Of a DNA stretch of 64,000 nt, positions 1 through 9,239 are shown piece after piece. This DNA is from Palsa-89 sp963824345. GTDB taxonomy: Bacteria; Acidobacteriota; Terriglobia; Bryobacterales; Bryobacteraceae. The notes below the pieces were generated by a model. The model searched no databases. It worked only from the letters and a program-made list of their open reading frames with translations, and was not told the origin of the DNA. The stretch covers positions 62,001 to 126,000 of the forward strand of contig CAWGOZ010000011.1 of assembly GCA_963824345.1 (NCBI GenBank). Reading direction: 5' to 3'. Both the position numbers and the translations under genes were made by a program. Positions within the stretch are counted from its first letter, which is position 1. Every line of letters begins with the position of its first letter.

Positions 1-252
1 GTGGATTCGCGCAAGCTGCAACAAGAGCTGCTCGAAAAATCCCAGCAATCGTTCTCCTTTGGCGCGGCGACCATCAGCGATGTGGCCGCGGCCCAGACTA
101 CATTGGTAGCCGCGCAGGAAACCGAAGTCGCCACCTTGTCAGCCTATAGCCACGCGCGCATCGCGCTCGATCAAGTTCTGGGCCAAACACTCGAGACCAA
201 TCATGTTTCGGTGGAACGGGCACTGAAAGGGACTAGGGCGGCGCGGAAGTAG
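1..252 (+). CDS. TolC-family outer membrane efflux protein, C-terminal fragment
   Basis: Only the last 83 codons lie in the window; the gene enters from the left edge, so the GTG at base 1 is not a real start. The visible part reads like the final helical hairpin of an outer membrane efflux protein: an Ala/Gln-rich coiled-coil segment (AAAQTTLVAAQ), a helix with YSHARIALDQVLG, then the TLETN turn and a short tail typical of TolC/OprM-type proteins. TolC trimers form the outer-membrane exit duct of tripartite efflux or type I secretion systems. The 3' end overlaps the convergent hexosaminidase gene by about 20 bases, so no terminator lies between them. Confidence 0.75.
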   Translation: MDSRKLQQELLEKSQQSFSFGAATISDVAAAQTTLVAAQETEVATLSAYSHARIALDQVLGQTLETNHVSVERALKGTRAARK

Positions 253-2101
253 CGTTGACCAACTTTTCGATGGATGGCGCGATCGCCAGCCGCACCTCGG
301 CCTGCGGCTTCTTGCACGTCTCCAGAAAAGCCCGCTGCTGAGCGAGCCAGGCGTCGGGCGGATGTTCGCCGCGATCCAGGTAATCGAGCGCTTGAAGACC
401 GATTGCGCCCAAGTGCTTCAACGCGCCGTTAGGCTCGATGCGTGCGTCGTTGTCACGCCAGCGAAGGAGCCACATTCGTAGTCGCGGACGATCCATGTGA
501 TCGACCAGCATCGCAAATTCTCGCGCCGTCGCGCTCTCCGGCGGCGCCGCGTCCACCAGCCCGGTCAAGGGGGTTTGTTGATTGTATTTGTGCAGTCGGA
601 TGCGCTGCCCGAAGGTGGCGGGTTCGGCAACGTCGGCGAGGGTCTTGAGCGGCTCCAACGGAGCCCCACCAGCCAGCCGTTCGAGCATGACCTCATTCTC
701 ACCGCTCACCCGCCCCAACCGCCGGTACATGGAGGCCACGTCATTCACTTCTCGCGGCGACCAGAGCCGCTCGGCCACCGCGGCTGCGCGCGGCCAAATG
801 CGCGATTCCACATTTTCCGGGCTTACGAATTCGCCCCACATCGCGACTTCGCCGCCCAAGACGCGCGCTTTTTCGTCGTCAGTAAGCGCGGGGGCATCGT
901 GTTCCAGCGGGTCCACCGCATAAAGCGTGGAAGCCGGCTCCATATGATCCAGATAGTAGCCTGCAGAAAGAATTCCGGGAAAACCGTGCCGTGCGGCCTC
1001 CGCGAGCGACTTCTGCCCGCGCCAGGATTGAATCACGATGTCCTTTGGCAAGTCCGGATCGAGAATTTCATCCCAGCCCTCCATCCGCTTGCCATGCTTG
1101 GCCACTACTTTCTGGAGCCTGCGATTGAAGTAGGCCTGCAGCTCCTCGGTATTTTTCAACCGTTCGCGGCGCATGAAAGCGCGAATGCGCGGGCTGCTCT
1201 TCCATTGCTTGCCGGTCACTTCGTCGCCGCCGATGTGAAAAAACGGATCGGGGAACAGGGCCGCCATCTCGCCGATGAATGCATCCAGGAATTGATACGT
1301 AGATTCGCGCGTTGGATCCAGGGTGGGATCGAACACTCCCCAATTACGCTCGATCCGATACGGCCCAGGCGCGCTTGCAAGCTCCGGATAACCAACCAGC
1401 CAACTTGTGGTGTGGCCCGGCATGTCGAATTCCGGCACCACGCGGATGCCGCGATCGCGCGCGTACGCGATCACATCGCGAACCTGGTCCTGCGTATAAT
1501 AAAGCCCATCGGAACCGAGCTGCTGCAACTTCGGAAAGCGCTTGCTTTCGACGCGAAAACCCTGATCGTCCGTCAGATGCCAATGGAACACGTTGAGCTT
1601 GACCGCGGCCATGGCATCGAGATTCCGTTTGACAACTTCAATGGGCATCCAATGCCGTGATACGTCCAGATGCAGGCCTCGCCACGGAAAGCGCGGATGA
1701 TCGTGAATGTCGATCACCGGTATCTCACCGTCAACAGCAAGCTGCCGAAATGTTTCAAGACCACGCAACACGCCGAGCGGATTTGGGGCCGATAGTCGCG
1801 CCTGCATCGGCGTGATCTCTAAGTGATAGCTCTCGTCTTCACCAAGCTGCTGGACCGGCGCGGAGGCGTGATCGCACTGGATGACGAGCGTCGCGGCCGC
1901 ACGATCAGAAGTTATTTCCCCTAGCCGACGAGCTGCCTCCTGCAAGCGCGGCTCGGAATATCCGGTTATCGAGACACGAATCGTCTCGCCGATCGCGAGG
2001 CTTCCCTGCCCCATCTCAATCTCGGCCGGCCACGGCATCAAGTTGGGCTGAGCCTTTAAAAGTGCGGCCGCAATGACAAGGCCGGAGATGTGGCGGATCA
2101 T
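233..2101 (-). CDS. Beta-N-acetylhexosaminidase, glycoside hydrolase family 20, exported
   Basis: A 622-residue GH20 enzyme that should remove terminal GlcNAc or GalNAc from chitin fragments, peptidoglycan or glycans. Residues 1-18 form a signal peptide. Residues 20-130 match the GH20b-like N-terminal domain, and the TIM barrel begins near FPWRGLHLDVSRH (about 138-150). The VFHWHLTDDQGFR strand motif is present, and the catalytic Asp-Glu pair is D293-E294 in HIGGDEVTGK, where Asp supports substrate-assisted catalysis and Glu is the acid/base. The start ATG touches the stop of the upstream small exported protein, so the gene is probably the last member of the aroC-def-fmt-argJ transcript. The family is certain; the natural substrate is not. 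Confidence 0.93.
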   Translation of the reverse strand: MIRHISGLVIAAALLKAQPNLMPWPAEIEMGQGSLAIGETIRVSITGYSEPRLQEAARRLGEITSDRAAATLVIQCDHASAPVQQLGEDESYHLEITPMQARLSAPNPLGVLRGLETFRQLAVDGEIPVIDIHDHPRFPWRGLHLDVSRHWMPIEVVKRNLDAMAAVKLNVFHWHLTDDQGFRVESKRFPKLQQLGSDGLYYTQDQVRDVIAYARDRGIRVVPEFDMPGHTTSWLVGYPELASAPGPYRIERNWGVFDPTLDPTRESTYQFLDAFIGEMAALFPDPFFHIGGDEVTGKQWKSSPRIRAFMRRERLKNTEELQAYFNRRLQKVVAKHGKRMEGWDEILDPDLPKDIVIQSWRGQKSLAEAARHGFPGILSAGYYLDHMEPASTLYAVDPLEHDAPALTDDEKARVLGGEVAMWGEFVSPENVESRIWPRAAAVAERLWSPREVNDVASMYRRLGRVSGENEVMLERLAGGAPLEPLKTLADVAEPATFGQRIRLHKYNQQTPLTGLVDAAPPESATAREFAMLVDHMDRPRLRMWLLRWRDNDARIEPNGALKHLGAIGLQALDYLDRGEHPPDAWLAQQRAFLETCKKPQAEVRLAIAPSIEKLVNATSAPP

Positions 2102-2563
2102 TTACTGCCCTGGCTTGGGCGGCGCGAAGAAATCGATCGGCTTCAGCGCTACGATCTTCCAGTGCTTCTTTTCCTTGCGCAGTTCGCAATGAATCACTTC
2201 GCGGCGGCGAACGATGGGGCCGTCCTGCTCCAGGCTGCGCACTTCCAGCACCCAATCCAGATCGATGGTGCGCGCCTGATCGTCACCGTCCTCGCTCACG
2301 GTTTGAATGGAAGAGGAGACCTCGGCTTGCCTCACCAGCGCAGTCACGTTGCTTTCGAGCGTCGCGTAATCCGGCATCTCTTTGCTGAACGCCGACATGA
2401 ATCTCGACACGTTTCCGCGCACCACCGAGGGACCAATCCCGCTCACTTCGGTGAGCGCGCCCGCCATCGACGTCACTACATCCATCACGTCGTCGTGCGC
2501 GTCGGCCCAGGCGAAACCTACGGCCATACACGCTAACACCGCGCTACGTGCGATAACTCCCAT
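2102..2563 (-). CDS. Small exported protein of unknown function
   Basis: A 153-residue protein with a clear signal peptide (MGVIARSAVLACMAVGFAWA) followed by about 130 residues with no motif I recognise. The mature part has a helical first half and a C-terminal half rich in beta-like segments (LDWVLEVRS, REVIHCELRKEKKHWKIVAL). That pattern resembles NTF2-like or SnoaL-like exported folds, which is only an impression. The ATG at 2563, preceded by a GAG-type ribosome site, is preferred over an in-frame TTG nine bases upstream. It overlaps the end of argJ by 20 bases and abuts the hexosaminidase start, so it is translationally coupled within the operon. Confidence 0.7.
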   Translation of the reverse strand: MGVIARSAVLACMAVGFAWADAHDDVMDVVTSMAGALTEVSGIGPSVVRGNVSRFMSAFSKEMPDYATLESNVTALVRQAEVSSSIQTVSEDGDDQARTIDLDWVLEVRSLEQDGPIVRRREVIHCELRKEKKHWKIVALKPIDFFAPPKPGQ

Positions 2564-3722
2564 TGATCTCAATGTACTTCTCCGTCAGATCGCACGTCCA
2601 GAAGCGCGCCGTGCCCTTGCCTCTGCCGTGCAGAACGAAACGGATCAGGCACTCGCGTTCGTCCAGCTTTTTCTTCAGATCGGGTTCGGAGAAATCCGCA
2701 GCCAGCCCGCCGCGGCACACGGGCACGTTCTGGAGATCGATGTCCACTTTGTTCGGGTCCAGCGGCACGCCGGCATTTCCGGCAGCCGAGAGAATGCGGC
2801 CCCAGTTGGGATCGGAGCCTCCGATGGCGGTCTTCACCAGCGGCGAATTGGCGATGCTGCGCGCGATTTGCGTGGCGGCTTCTTCATTCGCGGCCCCGCT
2901 CACTTCAATGGTCACCAGTTTACGTGCGCCCTCGCCATCGCGCACGATCTGGCGCGCCAGATCCTCCATCAATTGCGCGAGCGCCTCTTCCAGTTTTTTG
3001 CTCTCCCTTTGATTCGGCCGCGCACCCGACGCTCCGTTCGCCAGCACCAGCATGGTGTCGTTGGTGGAGGTGTCCCCGTCCACGCTGATCCGGTTGTAGC
3101 TGCGTTTCACCGCGGCACTGAGCATGGTGGCGAGAGCAGCCGGCGAAACGGCGGCGTCCATCATTACGAACCCCAGCGTGGTGGCCATGTTGGGCTGGAT
3201 CATGCCGGAGCCTTTCGTCATCCCTGCAATATGAACCGTCCCGCTCTTCAGACGCACCTGGCTGTGGGCGGTCTTCATCACGGTATCGGTGGTGAGGATG
3301 GCCCGGGCGGCGTCTTCAAAGCGGTCCGGCCCGAGACCCGCGACCAGGCCCGGCACTGCGTTCACGATCAAATGCGCGTCCAGCTCCACGCCGATCACGC
3401 CCGTGGACGCGGGAAAAACCTGCGCCGGCGAAACGTGCAGGTGATTGGCCACGGCATCGCAGCAAGCCAGCGCGACGCGATCGCCCGTTTGGGTAGCGCA
3501 ATTGGCGTTGCCCGCGTTCATGAGCACCGCGCTCACCAATCCCCGCGACTTGGTGAGATTCCAGCGCGCGATGCGAACTGGCGAGGCTTGGACGCGATTC
3601 TGCGTGAACACGGCAGCGCCCGATGTCGGCGCATCCGGAACGATCAGCGCCAGGTCGTCCGCCTTCGCTTTGCGGATACCGGCGTACACAGCGGAATATC
3701 GATAGCCCAGCGGTAATTTCAC
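2544..3722 (-). CDS. argJ: Bifunctional ornithine acetyltransferase / N-acetylglutamate synthase
   Basis: This 392-residue protein is ArgJ, which moves the acetyl group from N-acetylornithine to glutamate in the recycling arginine pathway and may also make N-acetylglutamate from acetyl-CoA. The autocatalytic cleavage region KGSGMIQPNMATT is present (residues 170-182); cleavage before T181 yields alpha and beta chains with that Thr as N-terminal nucleophile. Other family landmarks are AVLMNAGNANCATQTG near residue 65 and the STGVIG motif near 106. The C-terminus ends with the usual short NGSYRT-like tail. The start overlaps the stop of fmt by four bases. Whether it is bifunctional or monofunctional cannot be told from sequence alone. 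Confidence 0.95.
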   Translation of the reverse strand: MKLPLGYRYSAVYAGIRKAKADDLALIVPDAPTSGAAVFTQNRVQASPVRIARWNLTKSRGLVSAVLMNAGNANCATQTGDRVALACCDAVANHLHVSPAQVFPASTGVIGVELDAHLIVNAVPGLVAGLGPDRFEDAARAILTTDTVMKTAHSQVRLKSGTVHIAGMTKGSGMIQPNMATTLGFVMMDAAVSPAALATMLSAAVKRSYNRISVDGDTSTNDTMLVLANGASGARPNQRESKKLEEALAQLMEDLARQIVRDGEGARKLVTIEVSGAANEEAATQIARSIANSPLVKTAIGGSDPNWGRILSAAGNAGVPLDPNKVDIDLQNVPVCRGGLAADFSEPDLKKKLDERECLIRFVLHGRGKGTARFWTCDLTEKYIEINGSYRT

Positions 3723-4648
3723 GCCGCCTTTACCCCTAGTATTTCGTGGCGTCCTAACTGCTGCCCGTTCAGGAATGCTTCCGCGGACATCCGCTTCCTA
3801 CCCTCCACTTGAACCTCGAGGGGTTCCAGCGTAGTCGCTTCACCGCACGCAATCAGCAGGCGTTTTTTAAGCGAAATCATTTGCCCGGGTTCGCCGCCAG
3901 GCCCGTCGTTCGAAGGGCGCGACTTCCAGATGTGAAAGATCTGCCCGCGAAAAAAACTGTACGCGCCCGGCCACGGAAGGAACCCACGCGATCGATTGAA
4001 GATCTTCCCGGCCGGCCAGTTCCAGTCGATCTGCCCGTCTTCCTTTTTCAAAATCGGCGCATAGGTGGCCTGGGCGGAATCCTGCTTCACGGGCGCGGGA
4101 TTATCGCGCAGCGTTTGCACAAGAAGCCGAGCGCCCGCGGCTGCGAGACGAGCCCCTAGTTCCAGCGCGTTTTCTTCCGGAGCGATTTGAGTATCCCACT
4201 TCAGCAGCATGTCTCCTGTGTCCAGCCCAGCATCGATCTTCATCGTAGTGACTCCGGTACGCGTTTCGCCATTGGCGACAGCCCACTGAATCGGCGCGGC
4301 GCCGCGGTACTTCGGCAGCAACGAGGCATGCACGTTGATGATGCCATGCGGCGGAATGTCGATGATGCTCTGCGGGATAATTTGGCCGTAGCCGACCACC
4401 ACCATCGCGTCCGGCTGCATCTGCCGCAGCTGCTCCACGGCACTTGCGTGCTTGATCCGTTCCGGCTGGTACACCGCTAATCCCAGACGCAATGCCGCTT
4501 CCTTCACGGGCGATTGACTCAGTTGCCCGCCGCGGCCCTTGGGCCGATCAGGTTGCGTAAAGACCGCGAGCACGCGATGCCCCGCCTCGACGATCCGTTC
4601 GAGTGTGGGAACCGCGAAGGCGGGAGTGCCCAAGAAAATCAGGACCAT
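3719..4648 (-). CDS. fmt: Methionyl-tRNA formyltransferase
   Basis: A 309-residue formyltransferase that puts a formyl group from 10-formyl-THF on initiator Met-tRNA. The start is the ATG at 4648 (MVLIFLGTPAFAVPTLERI), since this is where family similarity begins; a longer reading frame runs back into def and is rejected. Catalytic residues are N105 and H107 in NVHASLLPKYRGAAPI and D143 in DAGLDTGDML. The C-terminal oligonucleotide-binding-like domain follows residue 200. It overlaps the end of def by ten bases, the common def-fmt pairing that couples formylation with deformylation. Confidence 0.96.
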   Translation of the reverse strand: MVLIFLGTPAFAVPTLERIVEAGHRVLAVFTQPDRPKGRGGQLSQSPVKEAALRLGLAVYQPERIKHASAVEQLRQMQPDAMVVVGYGQIIPQSIIDIPPHGIINVHASLLPKYRGAAPIQWAVANGETRTGVTTMKIDAGLDTGDMLLKWDTQIAPEENALELGARLAAAGARLLVQTLRDNPAPVKQDSAQATYAPILKKEDGQIDWNWPAGKIFNRSRGFLPWPGAYSFFRGQIFHIWKSRPSNDGPGGEPGQMISLKKRLLIACGEATTLEPLEVQVEGRKRMSAEAFLNGQQLGRHEILGVKAA

Positions 4649-5154
4649 TCTCCGGCTTTCACTAATTTGCGCACTTTGCGCCGGATCAAGTCGCGCTTCA
4701 GGGCGCTCACGTGGCTGATGTACAAGCGGCCATTGAGGTGATCGATTTCGTGGCAAAACGCGCGGGCTAAGAGCTCCTCGCCGGCCATCTCGAAGTGCTC
4801 GCCTTTGATATTTTGCGCGCGCACGGTGACGCTCTTGGGGCGAGTCACCTGCTCACGAAATCCGGGCAGGCTCAGGCAGCCCTCCTCGCCGGTTTGAAAC
4901 TCTTCCTTGCGAATTATTTCGGGATTGATCAGCACGATCTTTTGGGCCGGATCCTCGGCCACCGACAGATCGATCACCGCGATGCGTTGCGGGATGCCGA
5001 TCTGCGGAGCGGCCAGGCCCACGCCCTTGGCGGCGTACATGGACTCGAACATGTCCTCCACCAGCTTGTTCAGCTCAGCCGTATCAAACTCGGTCACGGC
5101 CGCAGTCTGCTTTTCAAGCACCGGCTCACCGAATAGAACGATCGAATACGTCAT
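4639..5154 (-). CDS. def: Peptide deformylase
   Basis: A 171-residue metallohydrolase that removes the formyl group from nascent protein N-termini. All three family motifs are present: GVGLAAPQIG near residue 43, EEGCLSLPG (metal-binding Cys) near 88, and HEIDHLNG (two His ligands plus catalytic Glu) near 133. The start is the ATG at 5154 (MTYSIVLFG), which shares one base with the aroC stop (TGATG), and the gene overlaps fmt at its 3' end. It therefore sits in a tightly coupled aroC-def-fmt-argJ transcript. Confidence 0.97.
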   Translation of the reverse strand: MTYSIVLFGEPVLEKQTAAVTEFDTAELNKLVEDMFESMYAAKGVGLAAPQIGIPQRIAVIDLSVAEDPAQKIVLINPEIIRKEEFQTGEEGCLSLPGFREQVTRPKSVTVRAQNIKGEHFEMAGEELLARAFCHEIDHLNGRLYISHVSALKRDLIRRKVRKLVKAGEWS

Positions 5155-6326
5155 CAGTATTTTCTTACTTGCTCCTTGTAGCCATCGAAATTGCGGCGCG
5201 TCTCCTCCAGCGAATCCCCGCCAAATTTCTCCAGGAAGGCCTGCGCCAGAACGATGGAAACCATGGCTTCGCCGATGACACCGGCTGCCGGAACCACGCA
5301 AACGTCACTGCGTTCGTAAGCCGCCAGCGCAGGCTCGCGCGTCACCAGATCCACCGATTCCAGGGGCCGGCGCAACGTCGAAATCGGCTTCAATAACCCG
5401 CGCACCACCACGTCCTGGCCGTTGGTCATGCCGCCCTCCAGGCCCCCGGCTCGATTGGCGCCGCGTGTGAACTGCCGCTCTTCCCGCTGGTAGTGAATGG
5501 TGTCCTGCACGCGCGATCCGAACGCCGCCGCCCCCTCCGCGGCGAATCCGATCTCCACTCCCTTGACGGCTTGCATGGATACGATGGCCTGCGCCAGACG
5601 GCCGTCCAAGCGCGAGTCCCACGTCACGTGCGAGCCCAGCCCCGGAGGTACGCCGTGCGCGACAACCTCAAACACTCCGCCCACCGTATCGCCGGTGCGA
5701 TAGGCCTGGTCGACCACTTCCTTCATCCTGGCTTCAGCCCCGGCATCGACGCACCCCAGCGACACTTCTTCCTTCTTGCTAAGCGCCACCAGTTCCTCCC
5801 AGGCCGCGGCCCGGCCCAAGTGCTCTTCTCCGACGCCGATCACGTGGCTGAGCACGCACACGCCAAATTGCCCCAGGAACGCCTTAGCCAGCGCGCCCAC
5901 GGCCACGCGCGCAGTGGTCTCTCTGGCACTGGCCCGTTCCAGAATGTAGCGCGCATCCGGGAAATTGTATTTCAGGCTGCCCGCCAGATCGGCGTGGCCC
6001 GGACGCGGGCGGGTTACCGGTTTATGCTTCTCCGGACGCTCGTCGCTGCCTTCCACCGGAAGCGCCTCAGTCCAATTTTTCCAGTCCTTGTTTTGGATCA
6101 CGATCGCAATCGGCGACCCAATGGTCTTGGAGTGGCGAACACCGGCGACGATTTCGGCGCGGTCGGTTTCGATCTTCATGCGGCCGCCACGCCCATACCC
6201 TTGTTGGCGTCGCCACAGCTCATGATTGATGGCATCCAACGTAATCGGAATACCCGCGGGAAGCCCCGTCAGCGTGGCTACCAGGCACTCCCCATGAGAT
6301 TCACCGGCTGTTTCGAAGCGGAACAT
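5154..6326 (-). CDS. aroC: Chorismate synthase
   Basis: A 390-residue enzyme that converts 5-enolpyruvylshikimate-3-phosphate to chorismate using reduced FMN, the last common step of aromatic amino acid synthesis. The N-terminus MFRFETAGESHGECLVATLTG carries the first family signature, GYGRGGRMKIETD follows, and ERASARETTARVAVGALAK is the central signature. The ATG at 6326 is chosen because the signature starts right there; the upstream in-frame extension has no family features. It is the first gene of the minus-strand cluster and is divergent from the membrane protein at 6383, so the promoter should lie in the short gap between them. Confidence 0.96.
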   Translation of the reverse strand: MFRFETAGESHGECLVATLTGLPAGIPITLDAINHELWRRQQGYGRGGRMKIETDRAEIVAGVRHSKTIGSPIAIVIQNKDWKNWTEALPVEGSDERPEKHKPVTRPRPGHADLAGSLKYNFPDARYILERASARETTARVAVGALAKAFLGQFGVCVLSHVIGVGEEHLGRAAAWEELVALSKKEEVSLGCVDAGAEARMKEVVDQAYRTGDTVGGVFEVVAHGVPPGLGSHVTWDSRLDGRLAQAIVSMQAVKGVEIGFAAEGAAAFGSRVQDTIHYQREERQFTRGANRAGGLEGGMTNGQDVVVRGLLKPISTLRRPLESVDLVTREPALAAYERSDVCVVPAAGVIGEAMVSIVLAQAFLEKFGGDSLEETRRNFDGYKEQVRKY

Positions 6327-6382
6327 GGATGAGGGGAAAATCTCATGGTACCGGAAACCCCTGGTCGTGTCATACTTCCTTG

Positions 6383-8422
6383 ATGTTGCAGACCCGGCAG
6401 GATAATAAAGCCATTGCGAATGTGCACCGATTGAACATGCAATGGATCGGCGTCGCATGGGGCGCCTGGATCTGCGCAGTCCTGGCGTTCACCTTTCGAG
6501 CCTCTGTGCAGAACCTTGACATCTTCCGTCAAGTCGATCCCAACCTTTATCTGCTGATGCTGGCGGCCCTCGGCGTGAGCATCCCCGTCGCCACGGCTTA
6601 TCACTTCGTGAGGCGGCGCGCGTTCTGGCGCTGGGAACCGATCGCCCTGCCAATTGCCTTTGTGCTGCTGTGCGCGATCTACTCGCCTAGCGGGGTTCTG
6701 GTGACACTGTGGATGCTGGCCGCCGCGTTCGCCACTGGAAGGTTCGCGACCAGCACGTTCGGCACCCAGGCCGATCTTGCTCTCAGCACGCTCGCCGGCT
6801 TCGGCATCTTTTCTCTGCTGCTCTTCGTGCTCGGCATTAGTCACGCATTTTATCCGTGGGTGTTTGCGCTGCTGTTCACTATTCCTTCACTACTTTTCTG
6901 GAAACGCTTTGGCGAGCTGGCCGTCGAACTCCGCGCCATGCGCTCCGGATGGCTCAACGACCCGGATATGACCGCGCCGCACGTCAGCGTTGCAATATTC
7001 GCCGCGATCGTTCTTGCGCTGATCACCGCCGCCACCCTGCTGACGCCCGCCTGGAATGGAGACACCATCCAGTTTCACCTGCCTCTGATGCGAGTTTTCC
7101 TGTCCGCTCACGCCCTCACGGTCCCGGCCGCGATTCCTTACGGCTACTTTCCGCAGGGCTTTGAAGTACTGGGGACCGCGGCGTATGCGCTGGGGGGGCA
7201 AGCTGCCGCCCAATTCGTCAGCCCGGTGTTTTTCTGCCTCGCCGGTCTGGTGCTCTATCGAATCGCCCGTGGCTGCGGAATTTGCCGTTCTTGGGCCCTG
7301 GTCGGCCTGGTTCTAGGCGTTTCCATCCCGTTCGTGCATTGGACCGGCAGCGTGACCAAGAACGATCTCCCCGTCGCCGCCTATCTTTTTGCCGCGCTGC
7401 TCTGCTACTTTCGCTGGCGCGAGACGGAGCTCTTTCGTTGGATTCTGGCGGGCGCCTTTTTCATCGCGATGAGCTTGGACGTAAAATACGTCGCCATCTT
7501 TGGAGTCATTCCATGGTCCATGGCGTGCGCGTACGCCCTCTGGCGCCAGCCCAGGAAATTCAGCCGCGCTGCTTCAATCGCCGCCATTGTCGTCGCATTG
7601 AGCTTGATGTGGGAGGCGCGCGCTTACCTGGCGACTGGAAATCCCTTTTTTCCGTTCTACGCCGGTACCGCGCTGCAACGTGACGAAGGCCGCCTCAATC
7701 ACCGCATGGCAAAGCTGCTAACTGTGCCTTATGACGTGCACTTCCATGGCAAACGGAATTTCCAGTCGCCAACCCAAAATCCGATGGGGATCGTGCTTCT
7801 CCTGCTTGCTCCGCTCTGGCTGCTTCCCCGCCCCAGCGGAGCGCCTCAGAGGATGGAGGGAGCACTGTGGCTCTTCGTGATCGTGTACTACACGCTTTGG
7901 ACGTTTGAGGCGGCCGTACTTCGGTATGCGGTCGCGCCGGTTCTGTTGCTGGCCGTGCTCGGCGCAGCCAGGCTCGCGCTCTTCCCGAAGCCCCTGGCGA
8001 TCGCGGCTCTGGGCGCGGCGCTGTTATTTTCCTTCCCAGACCTGATTCTGATCGAAATGGCGCCGGCTCAGATTCCGCTGTTTCTGAAGCGGATTGATGC
8101 CGCGACATTTCTTCGCGCCACGCTGCCGCCCTACGGCGCCGTGGAATTCCTGAACCAGCACGCCGCTCCGTCCGACTCGATTGCCAGCGTTGGCGATTGG
8201 TCCGCGGCATACGCACCGAACCCCGCCAAATTCCACCTGGTTTACCTGGGCAAGCGAATCTATTCGCCCTCTGCAGTTCTCGAACTTCTGCAACCGGCCG
8301 ACCGTTATCTGATCCTGCCCAGCCGTCCAAACCTGGCGGAACTGGAATCCGCCGCCCGCCAGGACCGCCGCCTGACCCGTCTTTATCAGGACCCGCATTT
8401 CGTAGTGGATGCGCTGCAGTGA
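6383..8422 (+). CDS. Large multi-pass membrane protein, glycosyltransferase-family-39-like
   Basis: About 680 residues with at least ten hydrophobic segments spread over residues 30-560, then a soluble C-terminal part of about 120 residues. The layout (many membrane helices, charged loops such as TGSVTKNDLP and RWRETELF, then a compact tail) resembles polyprenol-phosphate-sugar dependent glycosyltransferases of the GT39/ArnT/DUF2029 type, but no catalytic motif is clear enough to assign a reaction. Start choice is uncertain: ATG at 6383 gives an N-terminal polar segment, and ATG at 6437 (MQWIGVAWG) starts at the first helix; neither has a strong ribosome site. It is divergent from aroC. Confidence 0.7.
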   Translation: MLQTRQDNKAIANVHRLNMQWIGVAWGAWICAVLAFTFRASVQNLDIFRQVDPNLYLLMLAALGVSIPVATAYHFVRRRAFWRWEPIALPIAFVLLCAIYSPSGVLVTLWMLAAAFATGRFATSTFGTQADLALSTLAGFGIFSLLLFVLGISHAFYPWVFALLFTIPSLLFWKRFGELAVELRAMRSGWLNDPDMTAPHVSVAIFAAIVLALITAATLLTPAWNGDTIQFHLPLMRVFLSAHALTVPAAIPYGYFPQGFEVLGTAAYALGGQAAAQFVSPVFFCLAGLVLYRIARGCGICRSWALVGLVLGVSIPFVHWTGSVTKNDLPVAAYLFAALLCYFRWRETELFRWILAGAFFIAMSLDVKYVAIFGVIPWSMACAYALWRQPRKFSRAASIAAIVVALSLMWEARAYLATGNPFFPFYAGTALQRDEGRLNHRMAKLLTVPYDVHFHGKRNFQSPTQNPMGIVLLLLAPLWLLPRPSGAPQRMEGALWLFVIVYYTLWTFEAAVLRYAVAPVLLLAVLGAARLALFPKPLAIAALGAALLFSFPDLILIEMAPAQIPLFLKRIDAATFLRATLPPYGAVEFLNQHAAPSDSIASVGDWSAAYAPNPAKFHLVYLGKRIYSPSAVLELLQPADRYLILPSRPNLAELESAARQDRRLTRLYQDPHFVVDALQ

Positions 8423-8592
8423 TTCGGCGTTCGCCCGCCGCACGCGCCGCCGCAATTGTGAAATCGCCCTGCCACATGCTATACTTAGCCTCAGTTTGAT
8501 CGTCCCGCACACGCTTGGCCGCAACGCAGTAACGCATCGTGCCCCTCGCAAAGCCCGCAATCAAATGTGTCCCTAAGACGAAGGAACAGTTC

Positions 8593-8898
8593 ATGAAAAA
8601 AGTATTTGTAGGAAATTTAGATTTCGGAGCGACGGAGGAATCCATTCGCACGGCCTTTGAAGCCTACGGCGCCGTGGAGCGGGTCAGCTTGATGACGGAC
8701 CGCGATACCGGGCGATCCCGTGGCTTCGCGTTCGTCGAAATGGCAGATGCCCAGGAAGCCGACCAGGCCATTGCCGGCCTGAATGGAACCAACCTGGGCG
8801 GCCGAGCGATTAACGTTAACGAAGCCCGGCCCAAGACCGAGAGCCGCCCCAGAAACGATTCTGGAGGCGGTGGCGGACGGCGCGACCGCCGCTGGTAG
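8593..8898 (+). CDS. RNA-binding protein with one RRM domain
   Basis: A 101-residue single-RRM protein. RNP2 (KVFVGNLDF) is at residues 3-11 and RNP1 (RGFAFVEM) near residue 43, with the loop DRDTGRSRGF, all typical of the cyanobacterial Rbp-like family. The tail is a Gly/Arg-rich patch (GGGGGRRDRRW). It should bind single-stranded RNA, probably as a chaperone. The ATG at 8593 follows an AAGGA ribosome site; an upstream in-frame ATG at 8539 is unlikely because family similarity begins at MKKVFVGN. It is followed on the same strand by a small charged protein and a cold-shock protein, suggesting shared control by temperature or stress. Confidence 0.93.
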   Translation: MKKVFVGNLDFGATEESIRTAFEAYGAVERVSLMTDRDTGRSRGFAFVEMADAQEADQAIAGLNGTNLGGRAINVNEARPKTESRPRNDSGGGGGRRDRRW

Positions 8899-8959
8899 CC
8901 TTCCATAACTTATCGATTCGGGTGGTCAACGAAACCGCCAAATAGCACAGGAGAATCCC

Positions 8960-9184
8960 ATGGCTGGCCGGTCAGGCGATACATTCAAAAAACGTCAGAA
9001 AGAAGTTGCCCGCGCTGAAAAGCATCGGGAAAAGCTCGCGCGCCGGTTGGAGCGGAAGCAGAACAAGGGCACTCCGGACGGCGAGCCGGGCGACGGCCTT
9101 TCCGACAACGATTTATCCGTCAACGATTTATCATCGGAGGATGCGGCGCAATCAGAAGAGAGCGGCGCTTCGCAGTTAGGTTGA
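8960..9184 (+). CDS. Small highly charged protein, unknown function
   Basis: A 74-residue protein with a strongly basic first half (FKKRQKEVARAEKHREKLARRLERKQNK) likely to form one long helix and an acidic, Ser/Asp-rich second half. There is a good AGGAG ribosome site seven bases before the ATG. I do not recognise a named family. Its place between an RRM protein and a cold-shock protein suggests a nucleic-acid-associated accessory role, which is inference. The C-terminal repeat of D-L-S/N-D-L units near residues 48-57 (SDNDLSVNDLSSED) is notable. Confidence 0.72.
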   Translation: MAGRSGDTFKKRQKEVARAEKHREKLARRLERKQNKGTPDGEPGDGLSDNDLSVNDLSSEDAAQSEESGASQLG

Positions 9185-9201
9185 GCGCATTGCGCGCTCA
9201 A
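9181..9201 (+). promoter_or_regulatory. Perfect 8-bp hairpin at the end of the small charged gene, in the csp leader
   Basis: TTGAGCGC pairs with GCGCTCAA across a five-base loop. The left arm includes the stop codon of the 74-residue protein, and the structure lies about 40 bases before the cold-shock GTG. No T-run follows, so it is more likely a leader or processing hairpin than an intrinsic terminator. Its role in cold-responsive translation is speculative. Confidence 0.4.
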
Positions 9202-9239
9202 ATTCAATCAACAAACAAAGCAACATCGAAGGAGAAAAT

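Noticed and set aside
497..1660. 387-codon frame antisense to the hexosaminidase
   Set aside because: Shadow of the GH20 gene: His/Arg-rich composition without any family motif.
2382..3716. 444-codon frame antisense to argJ
   Set aside because: Codon-mirror shadow of a well-supported gene; no signal or domain is visible.
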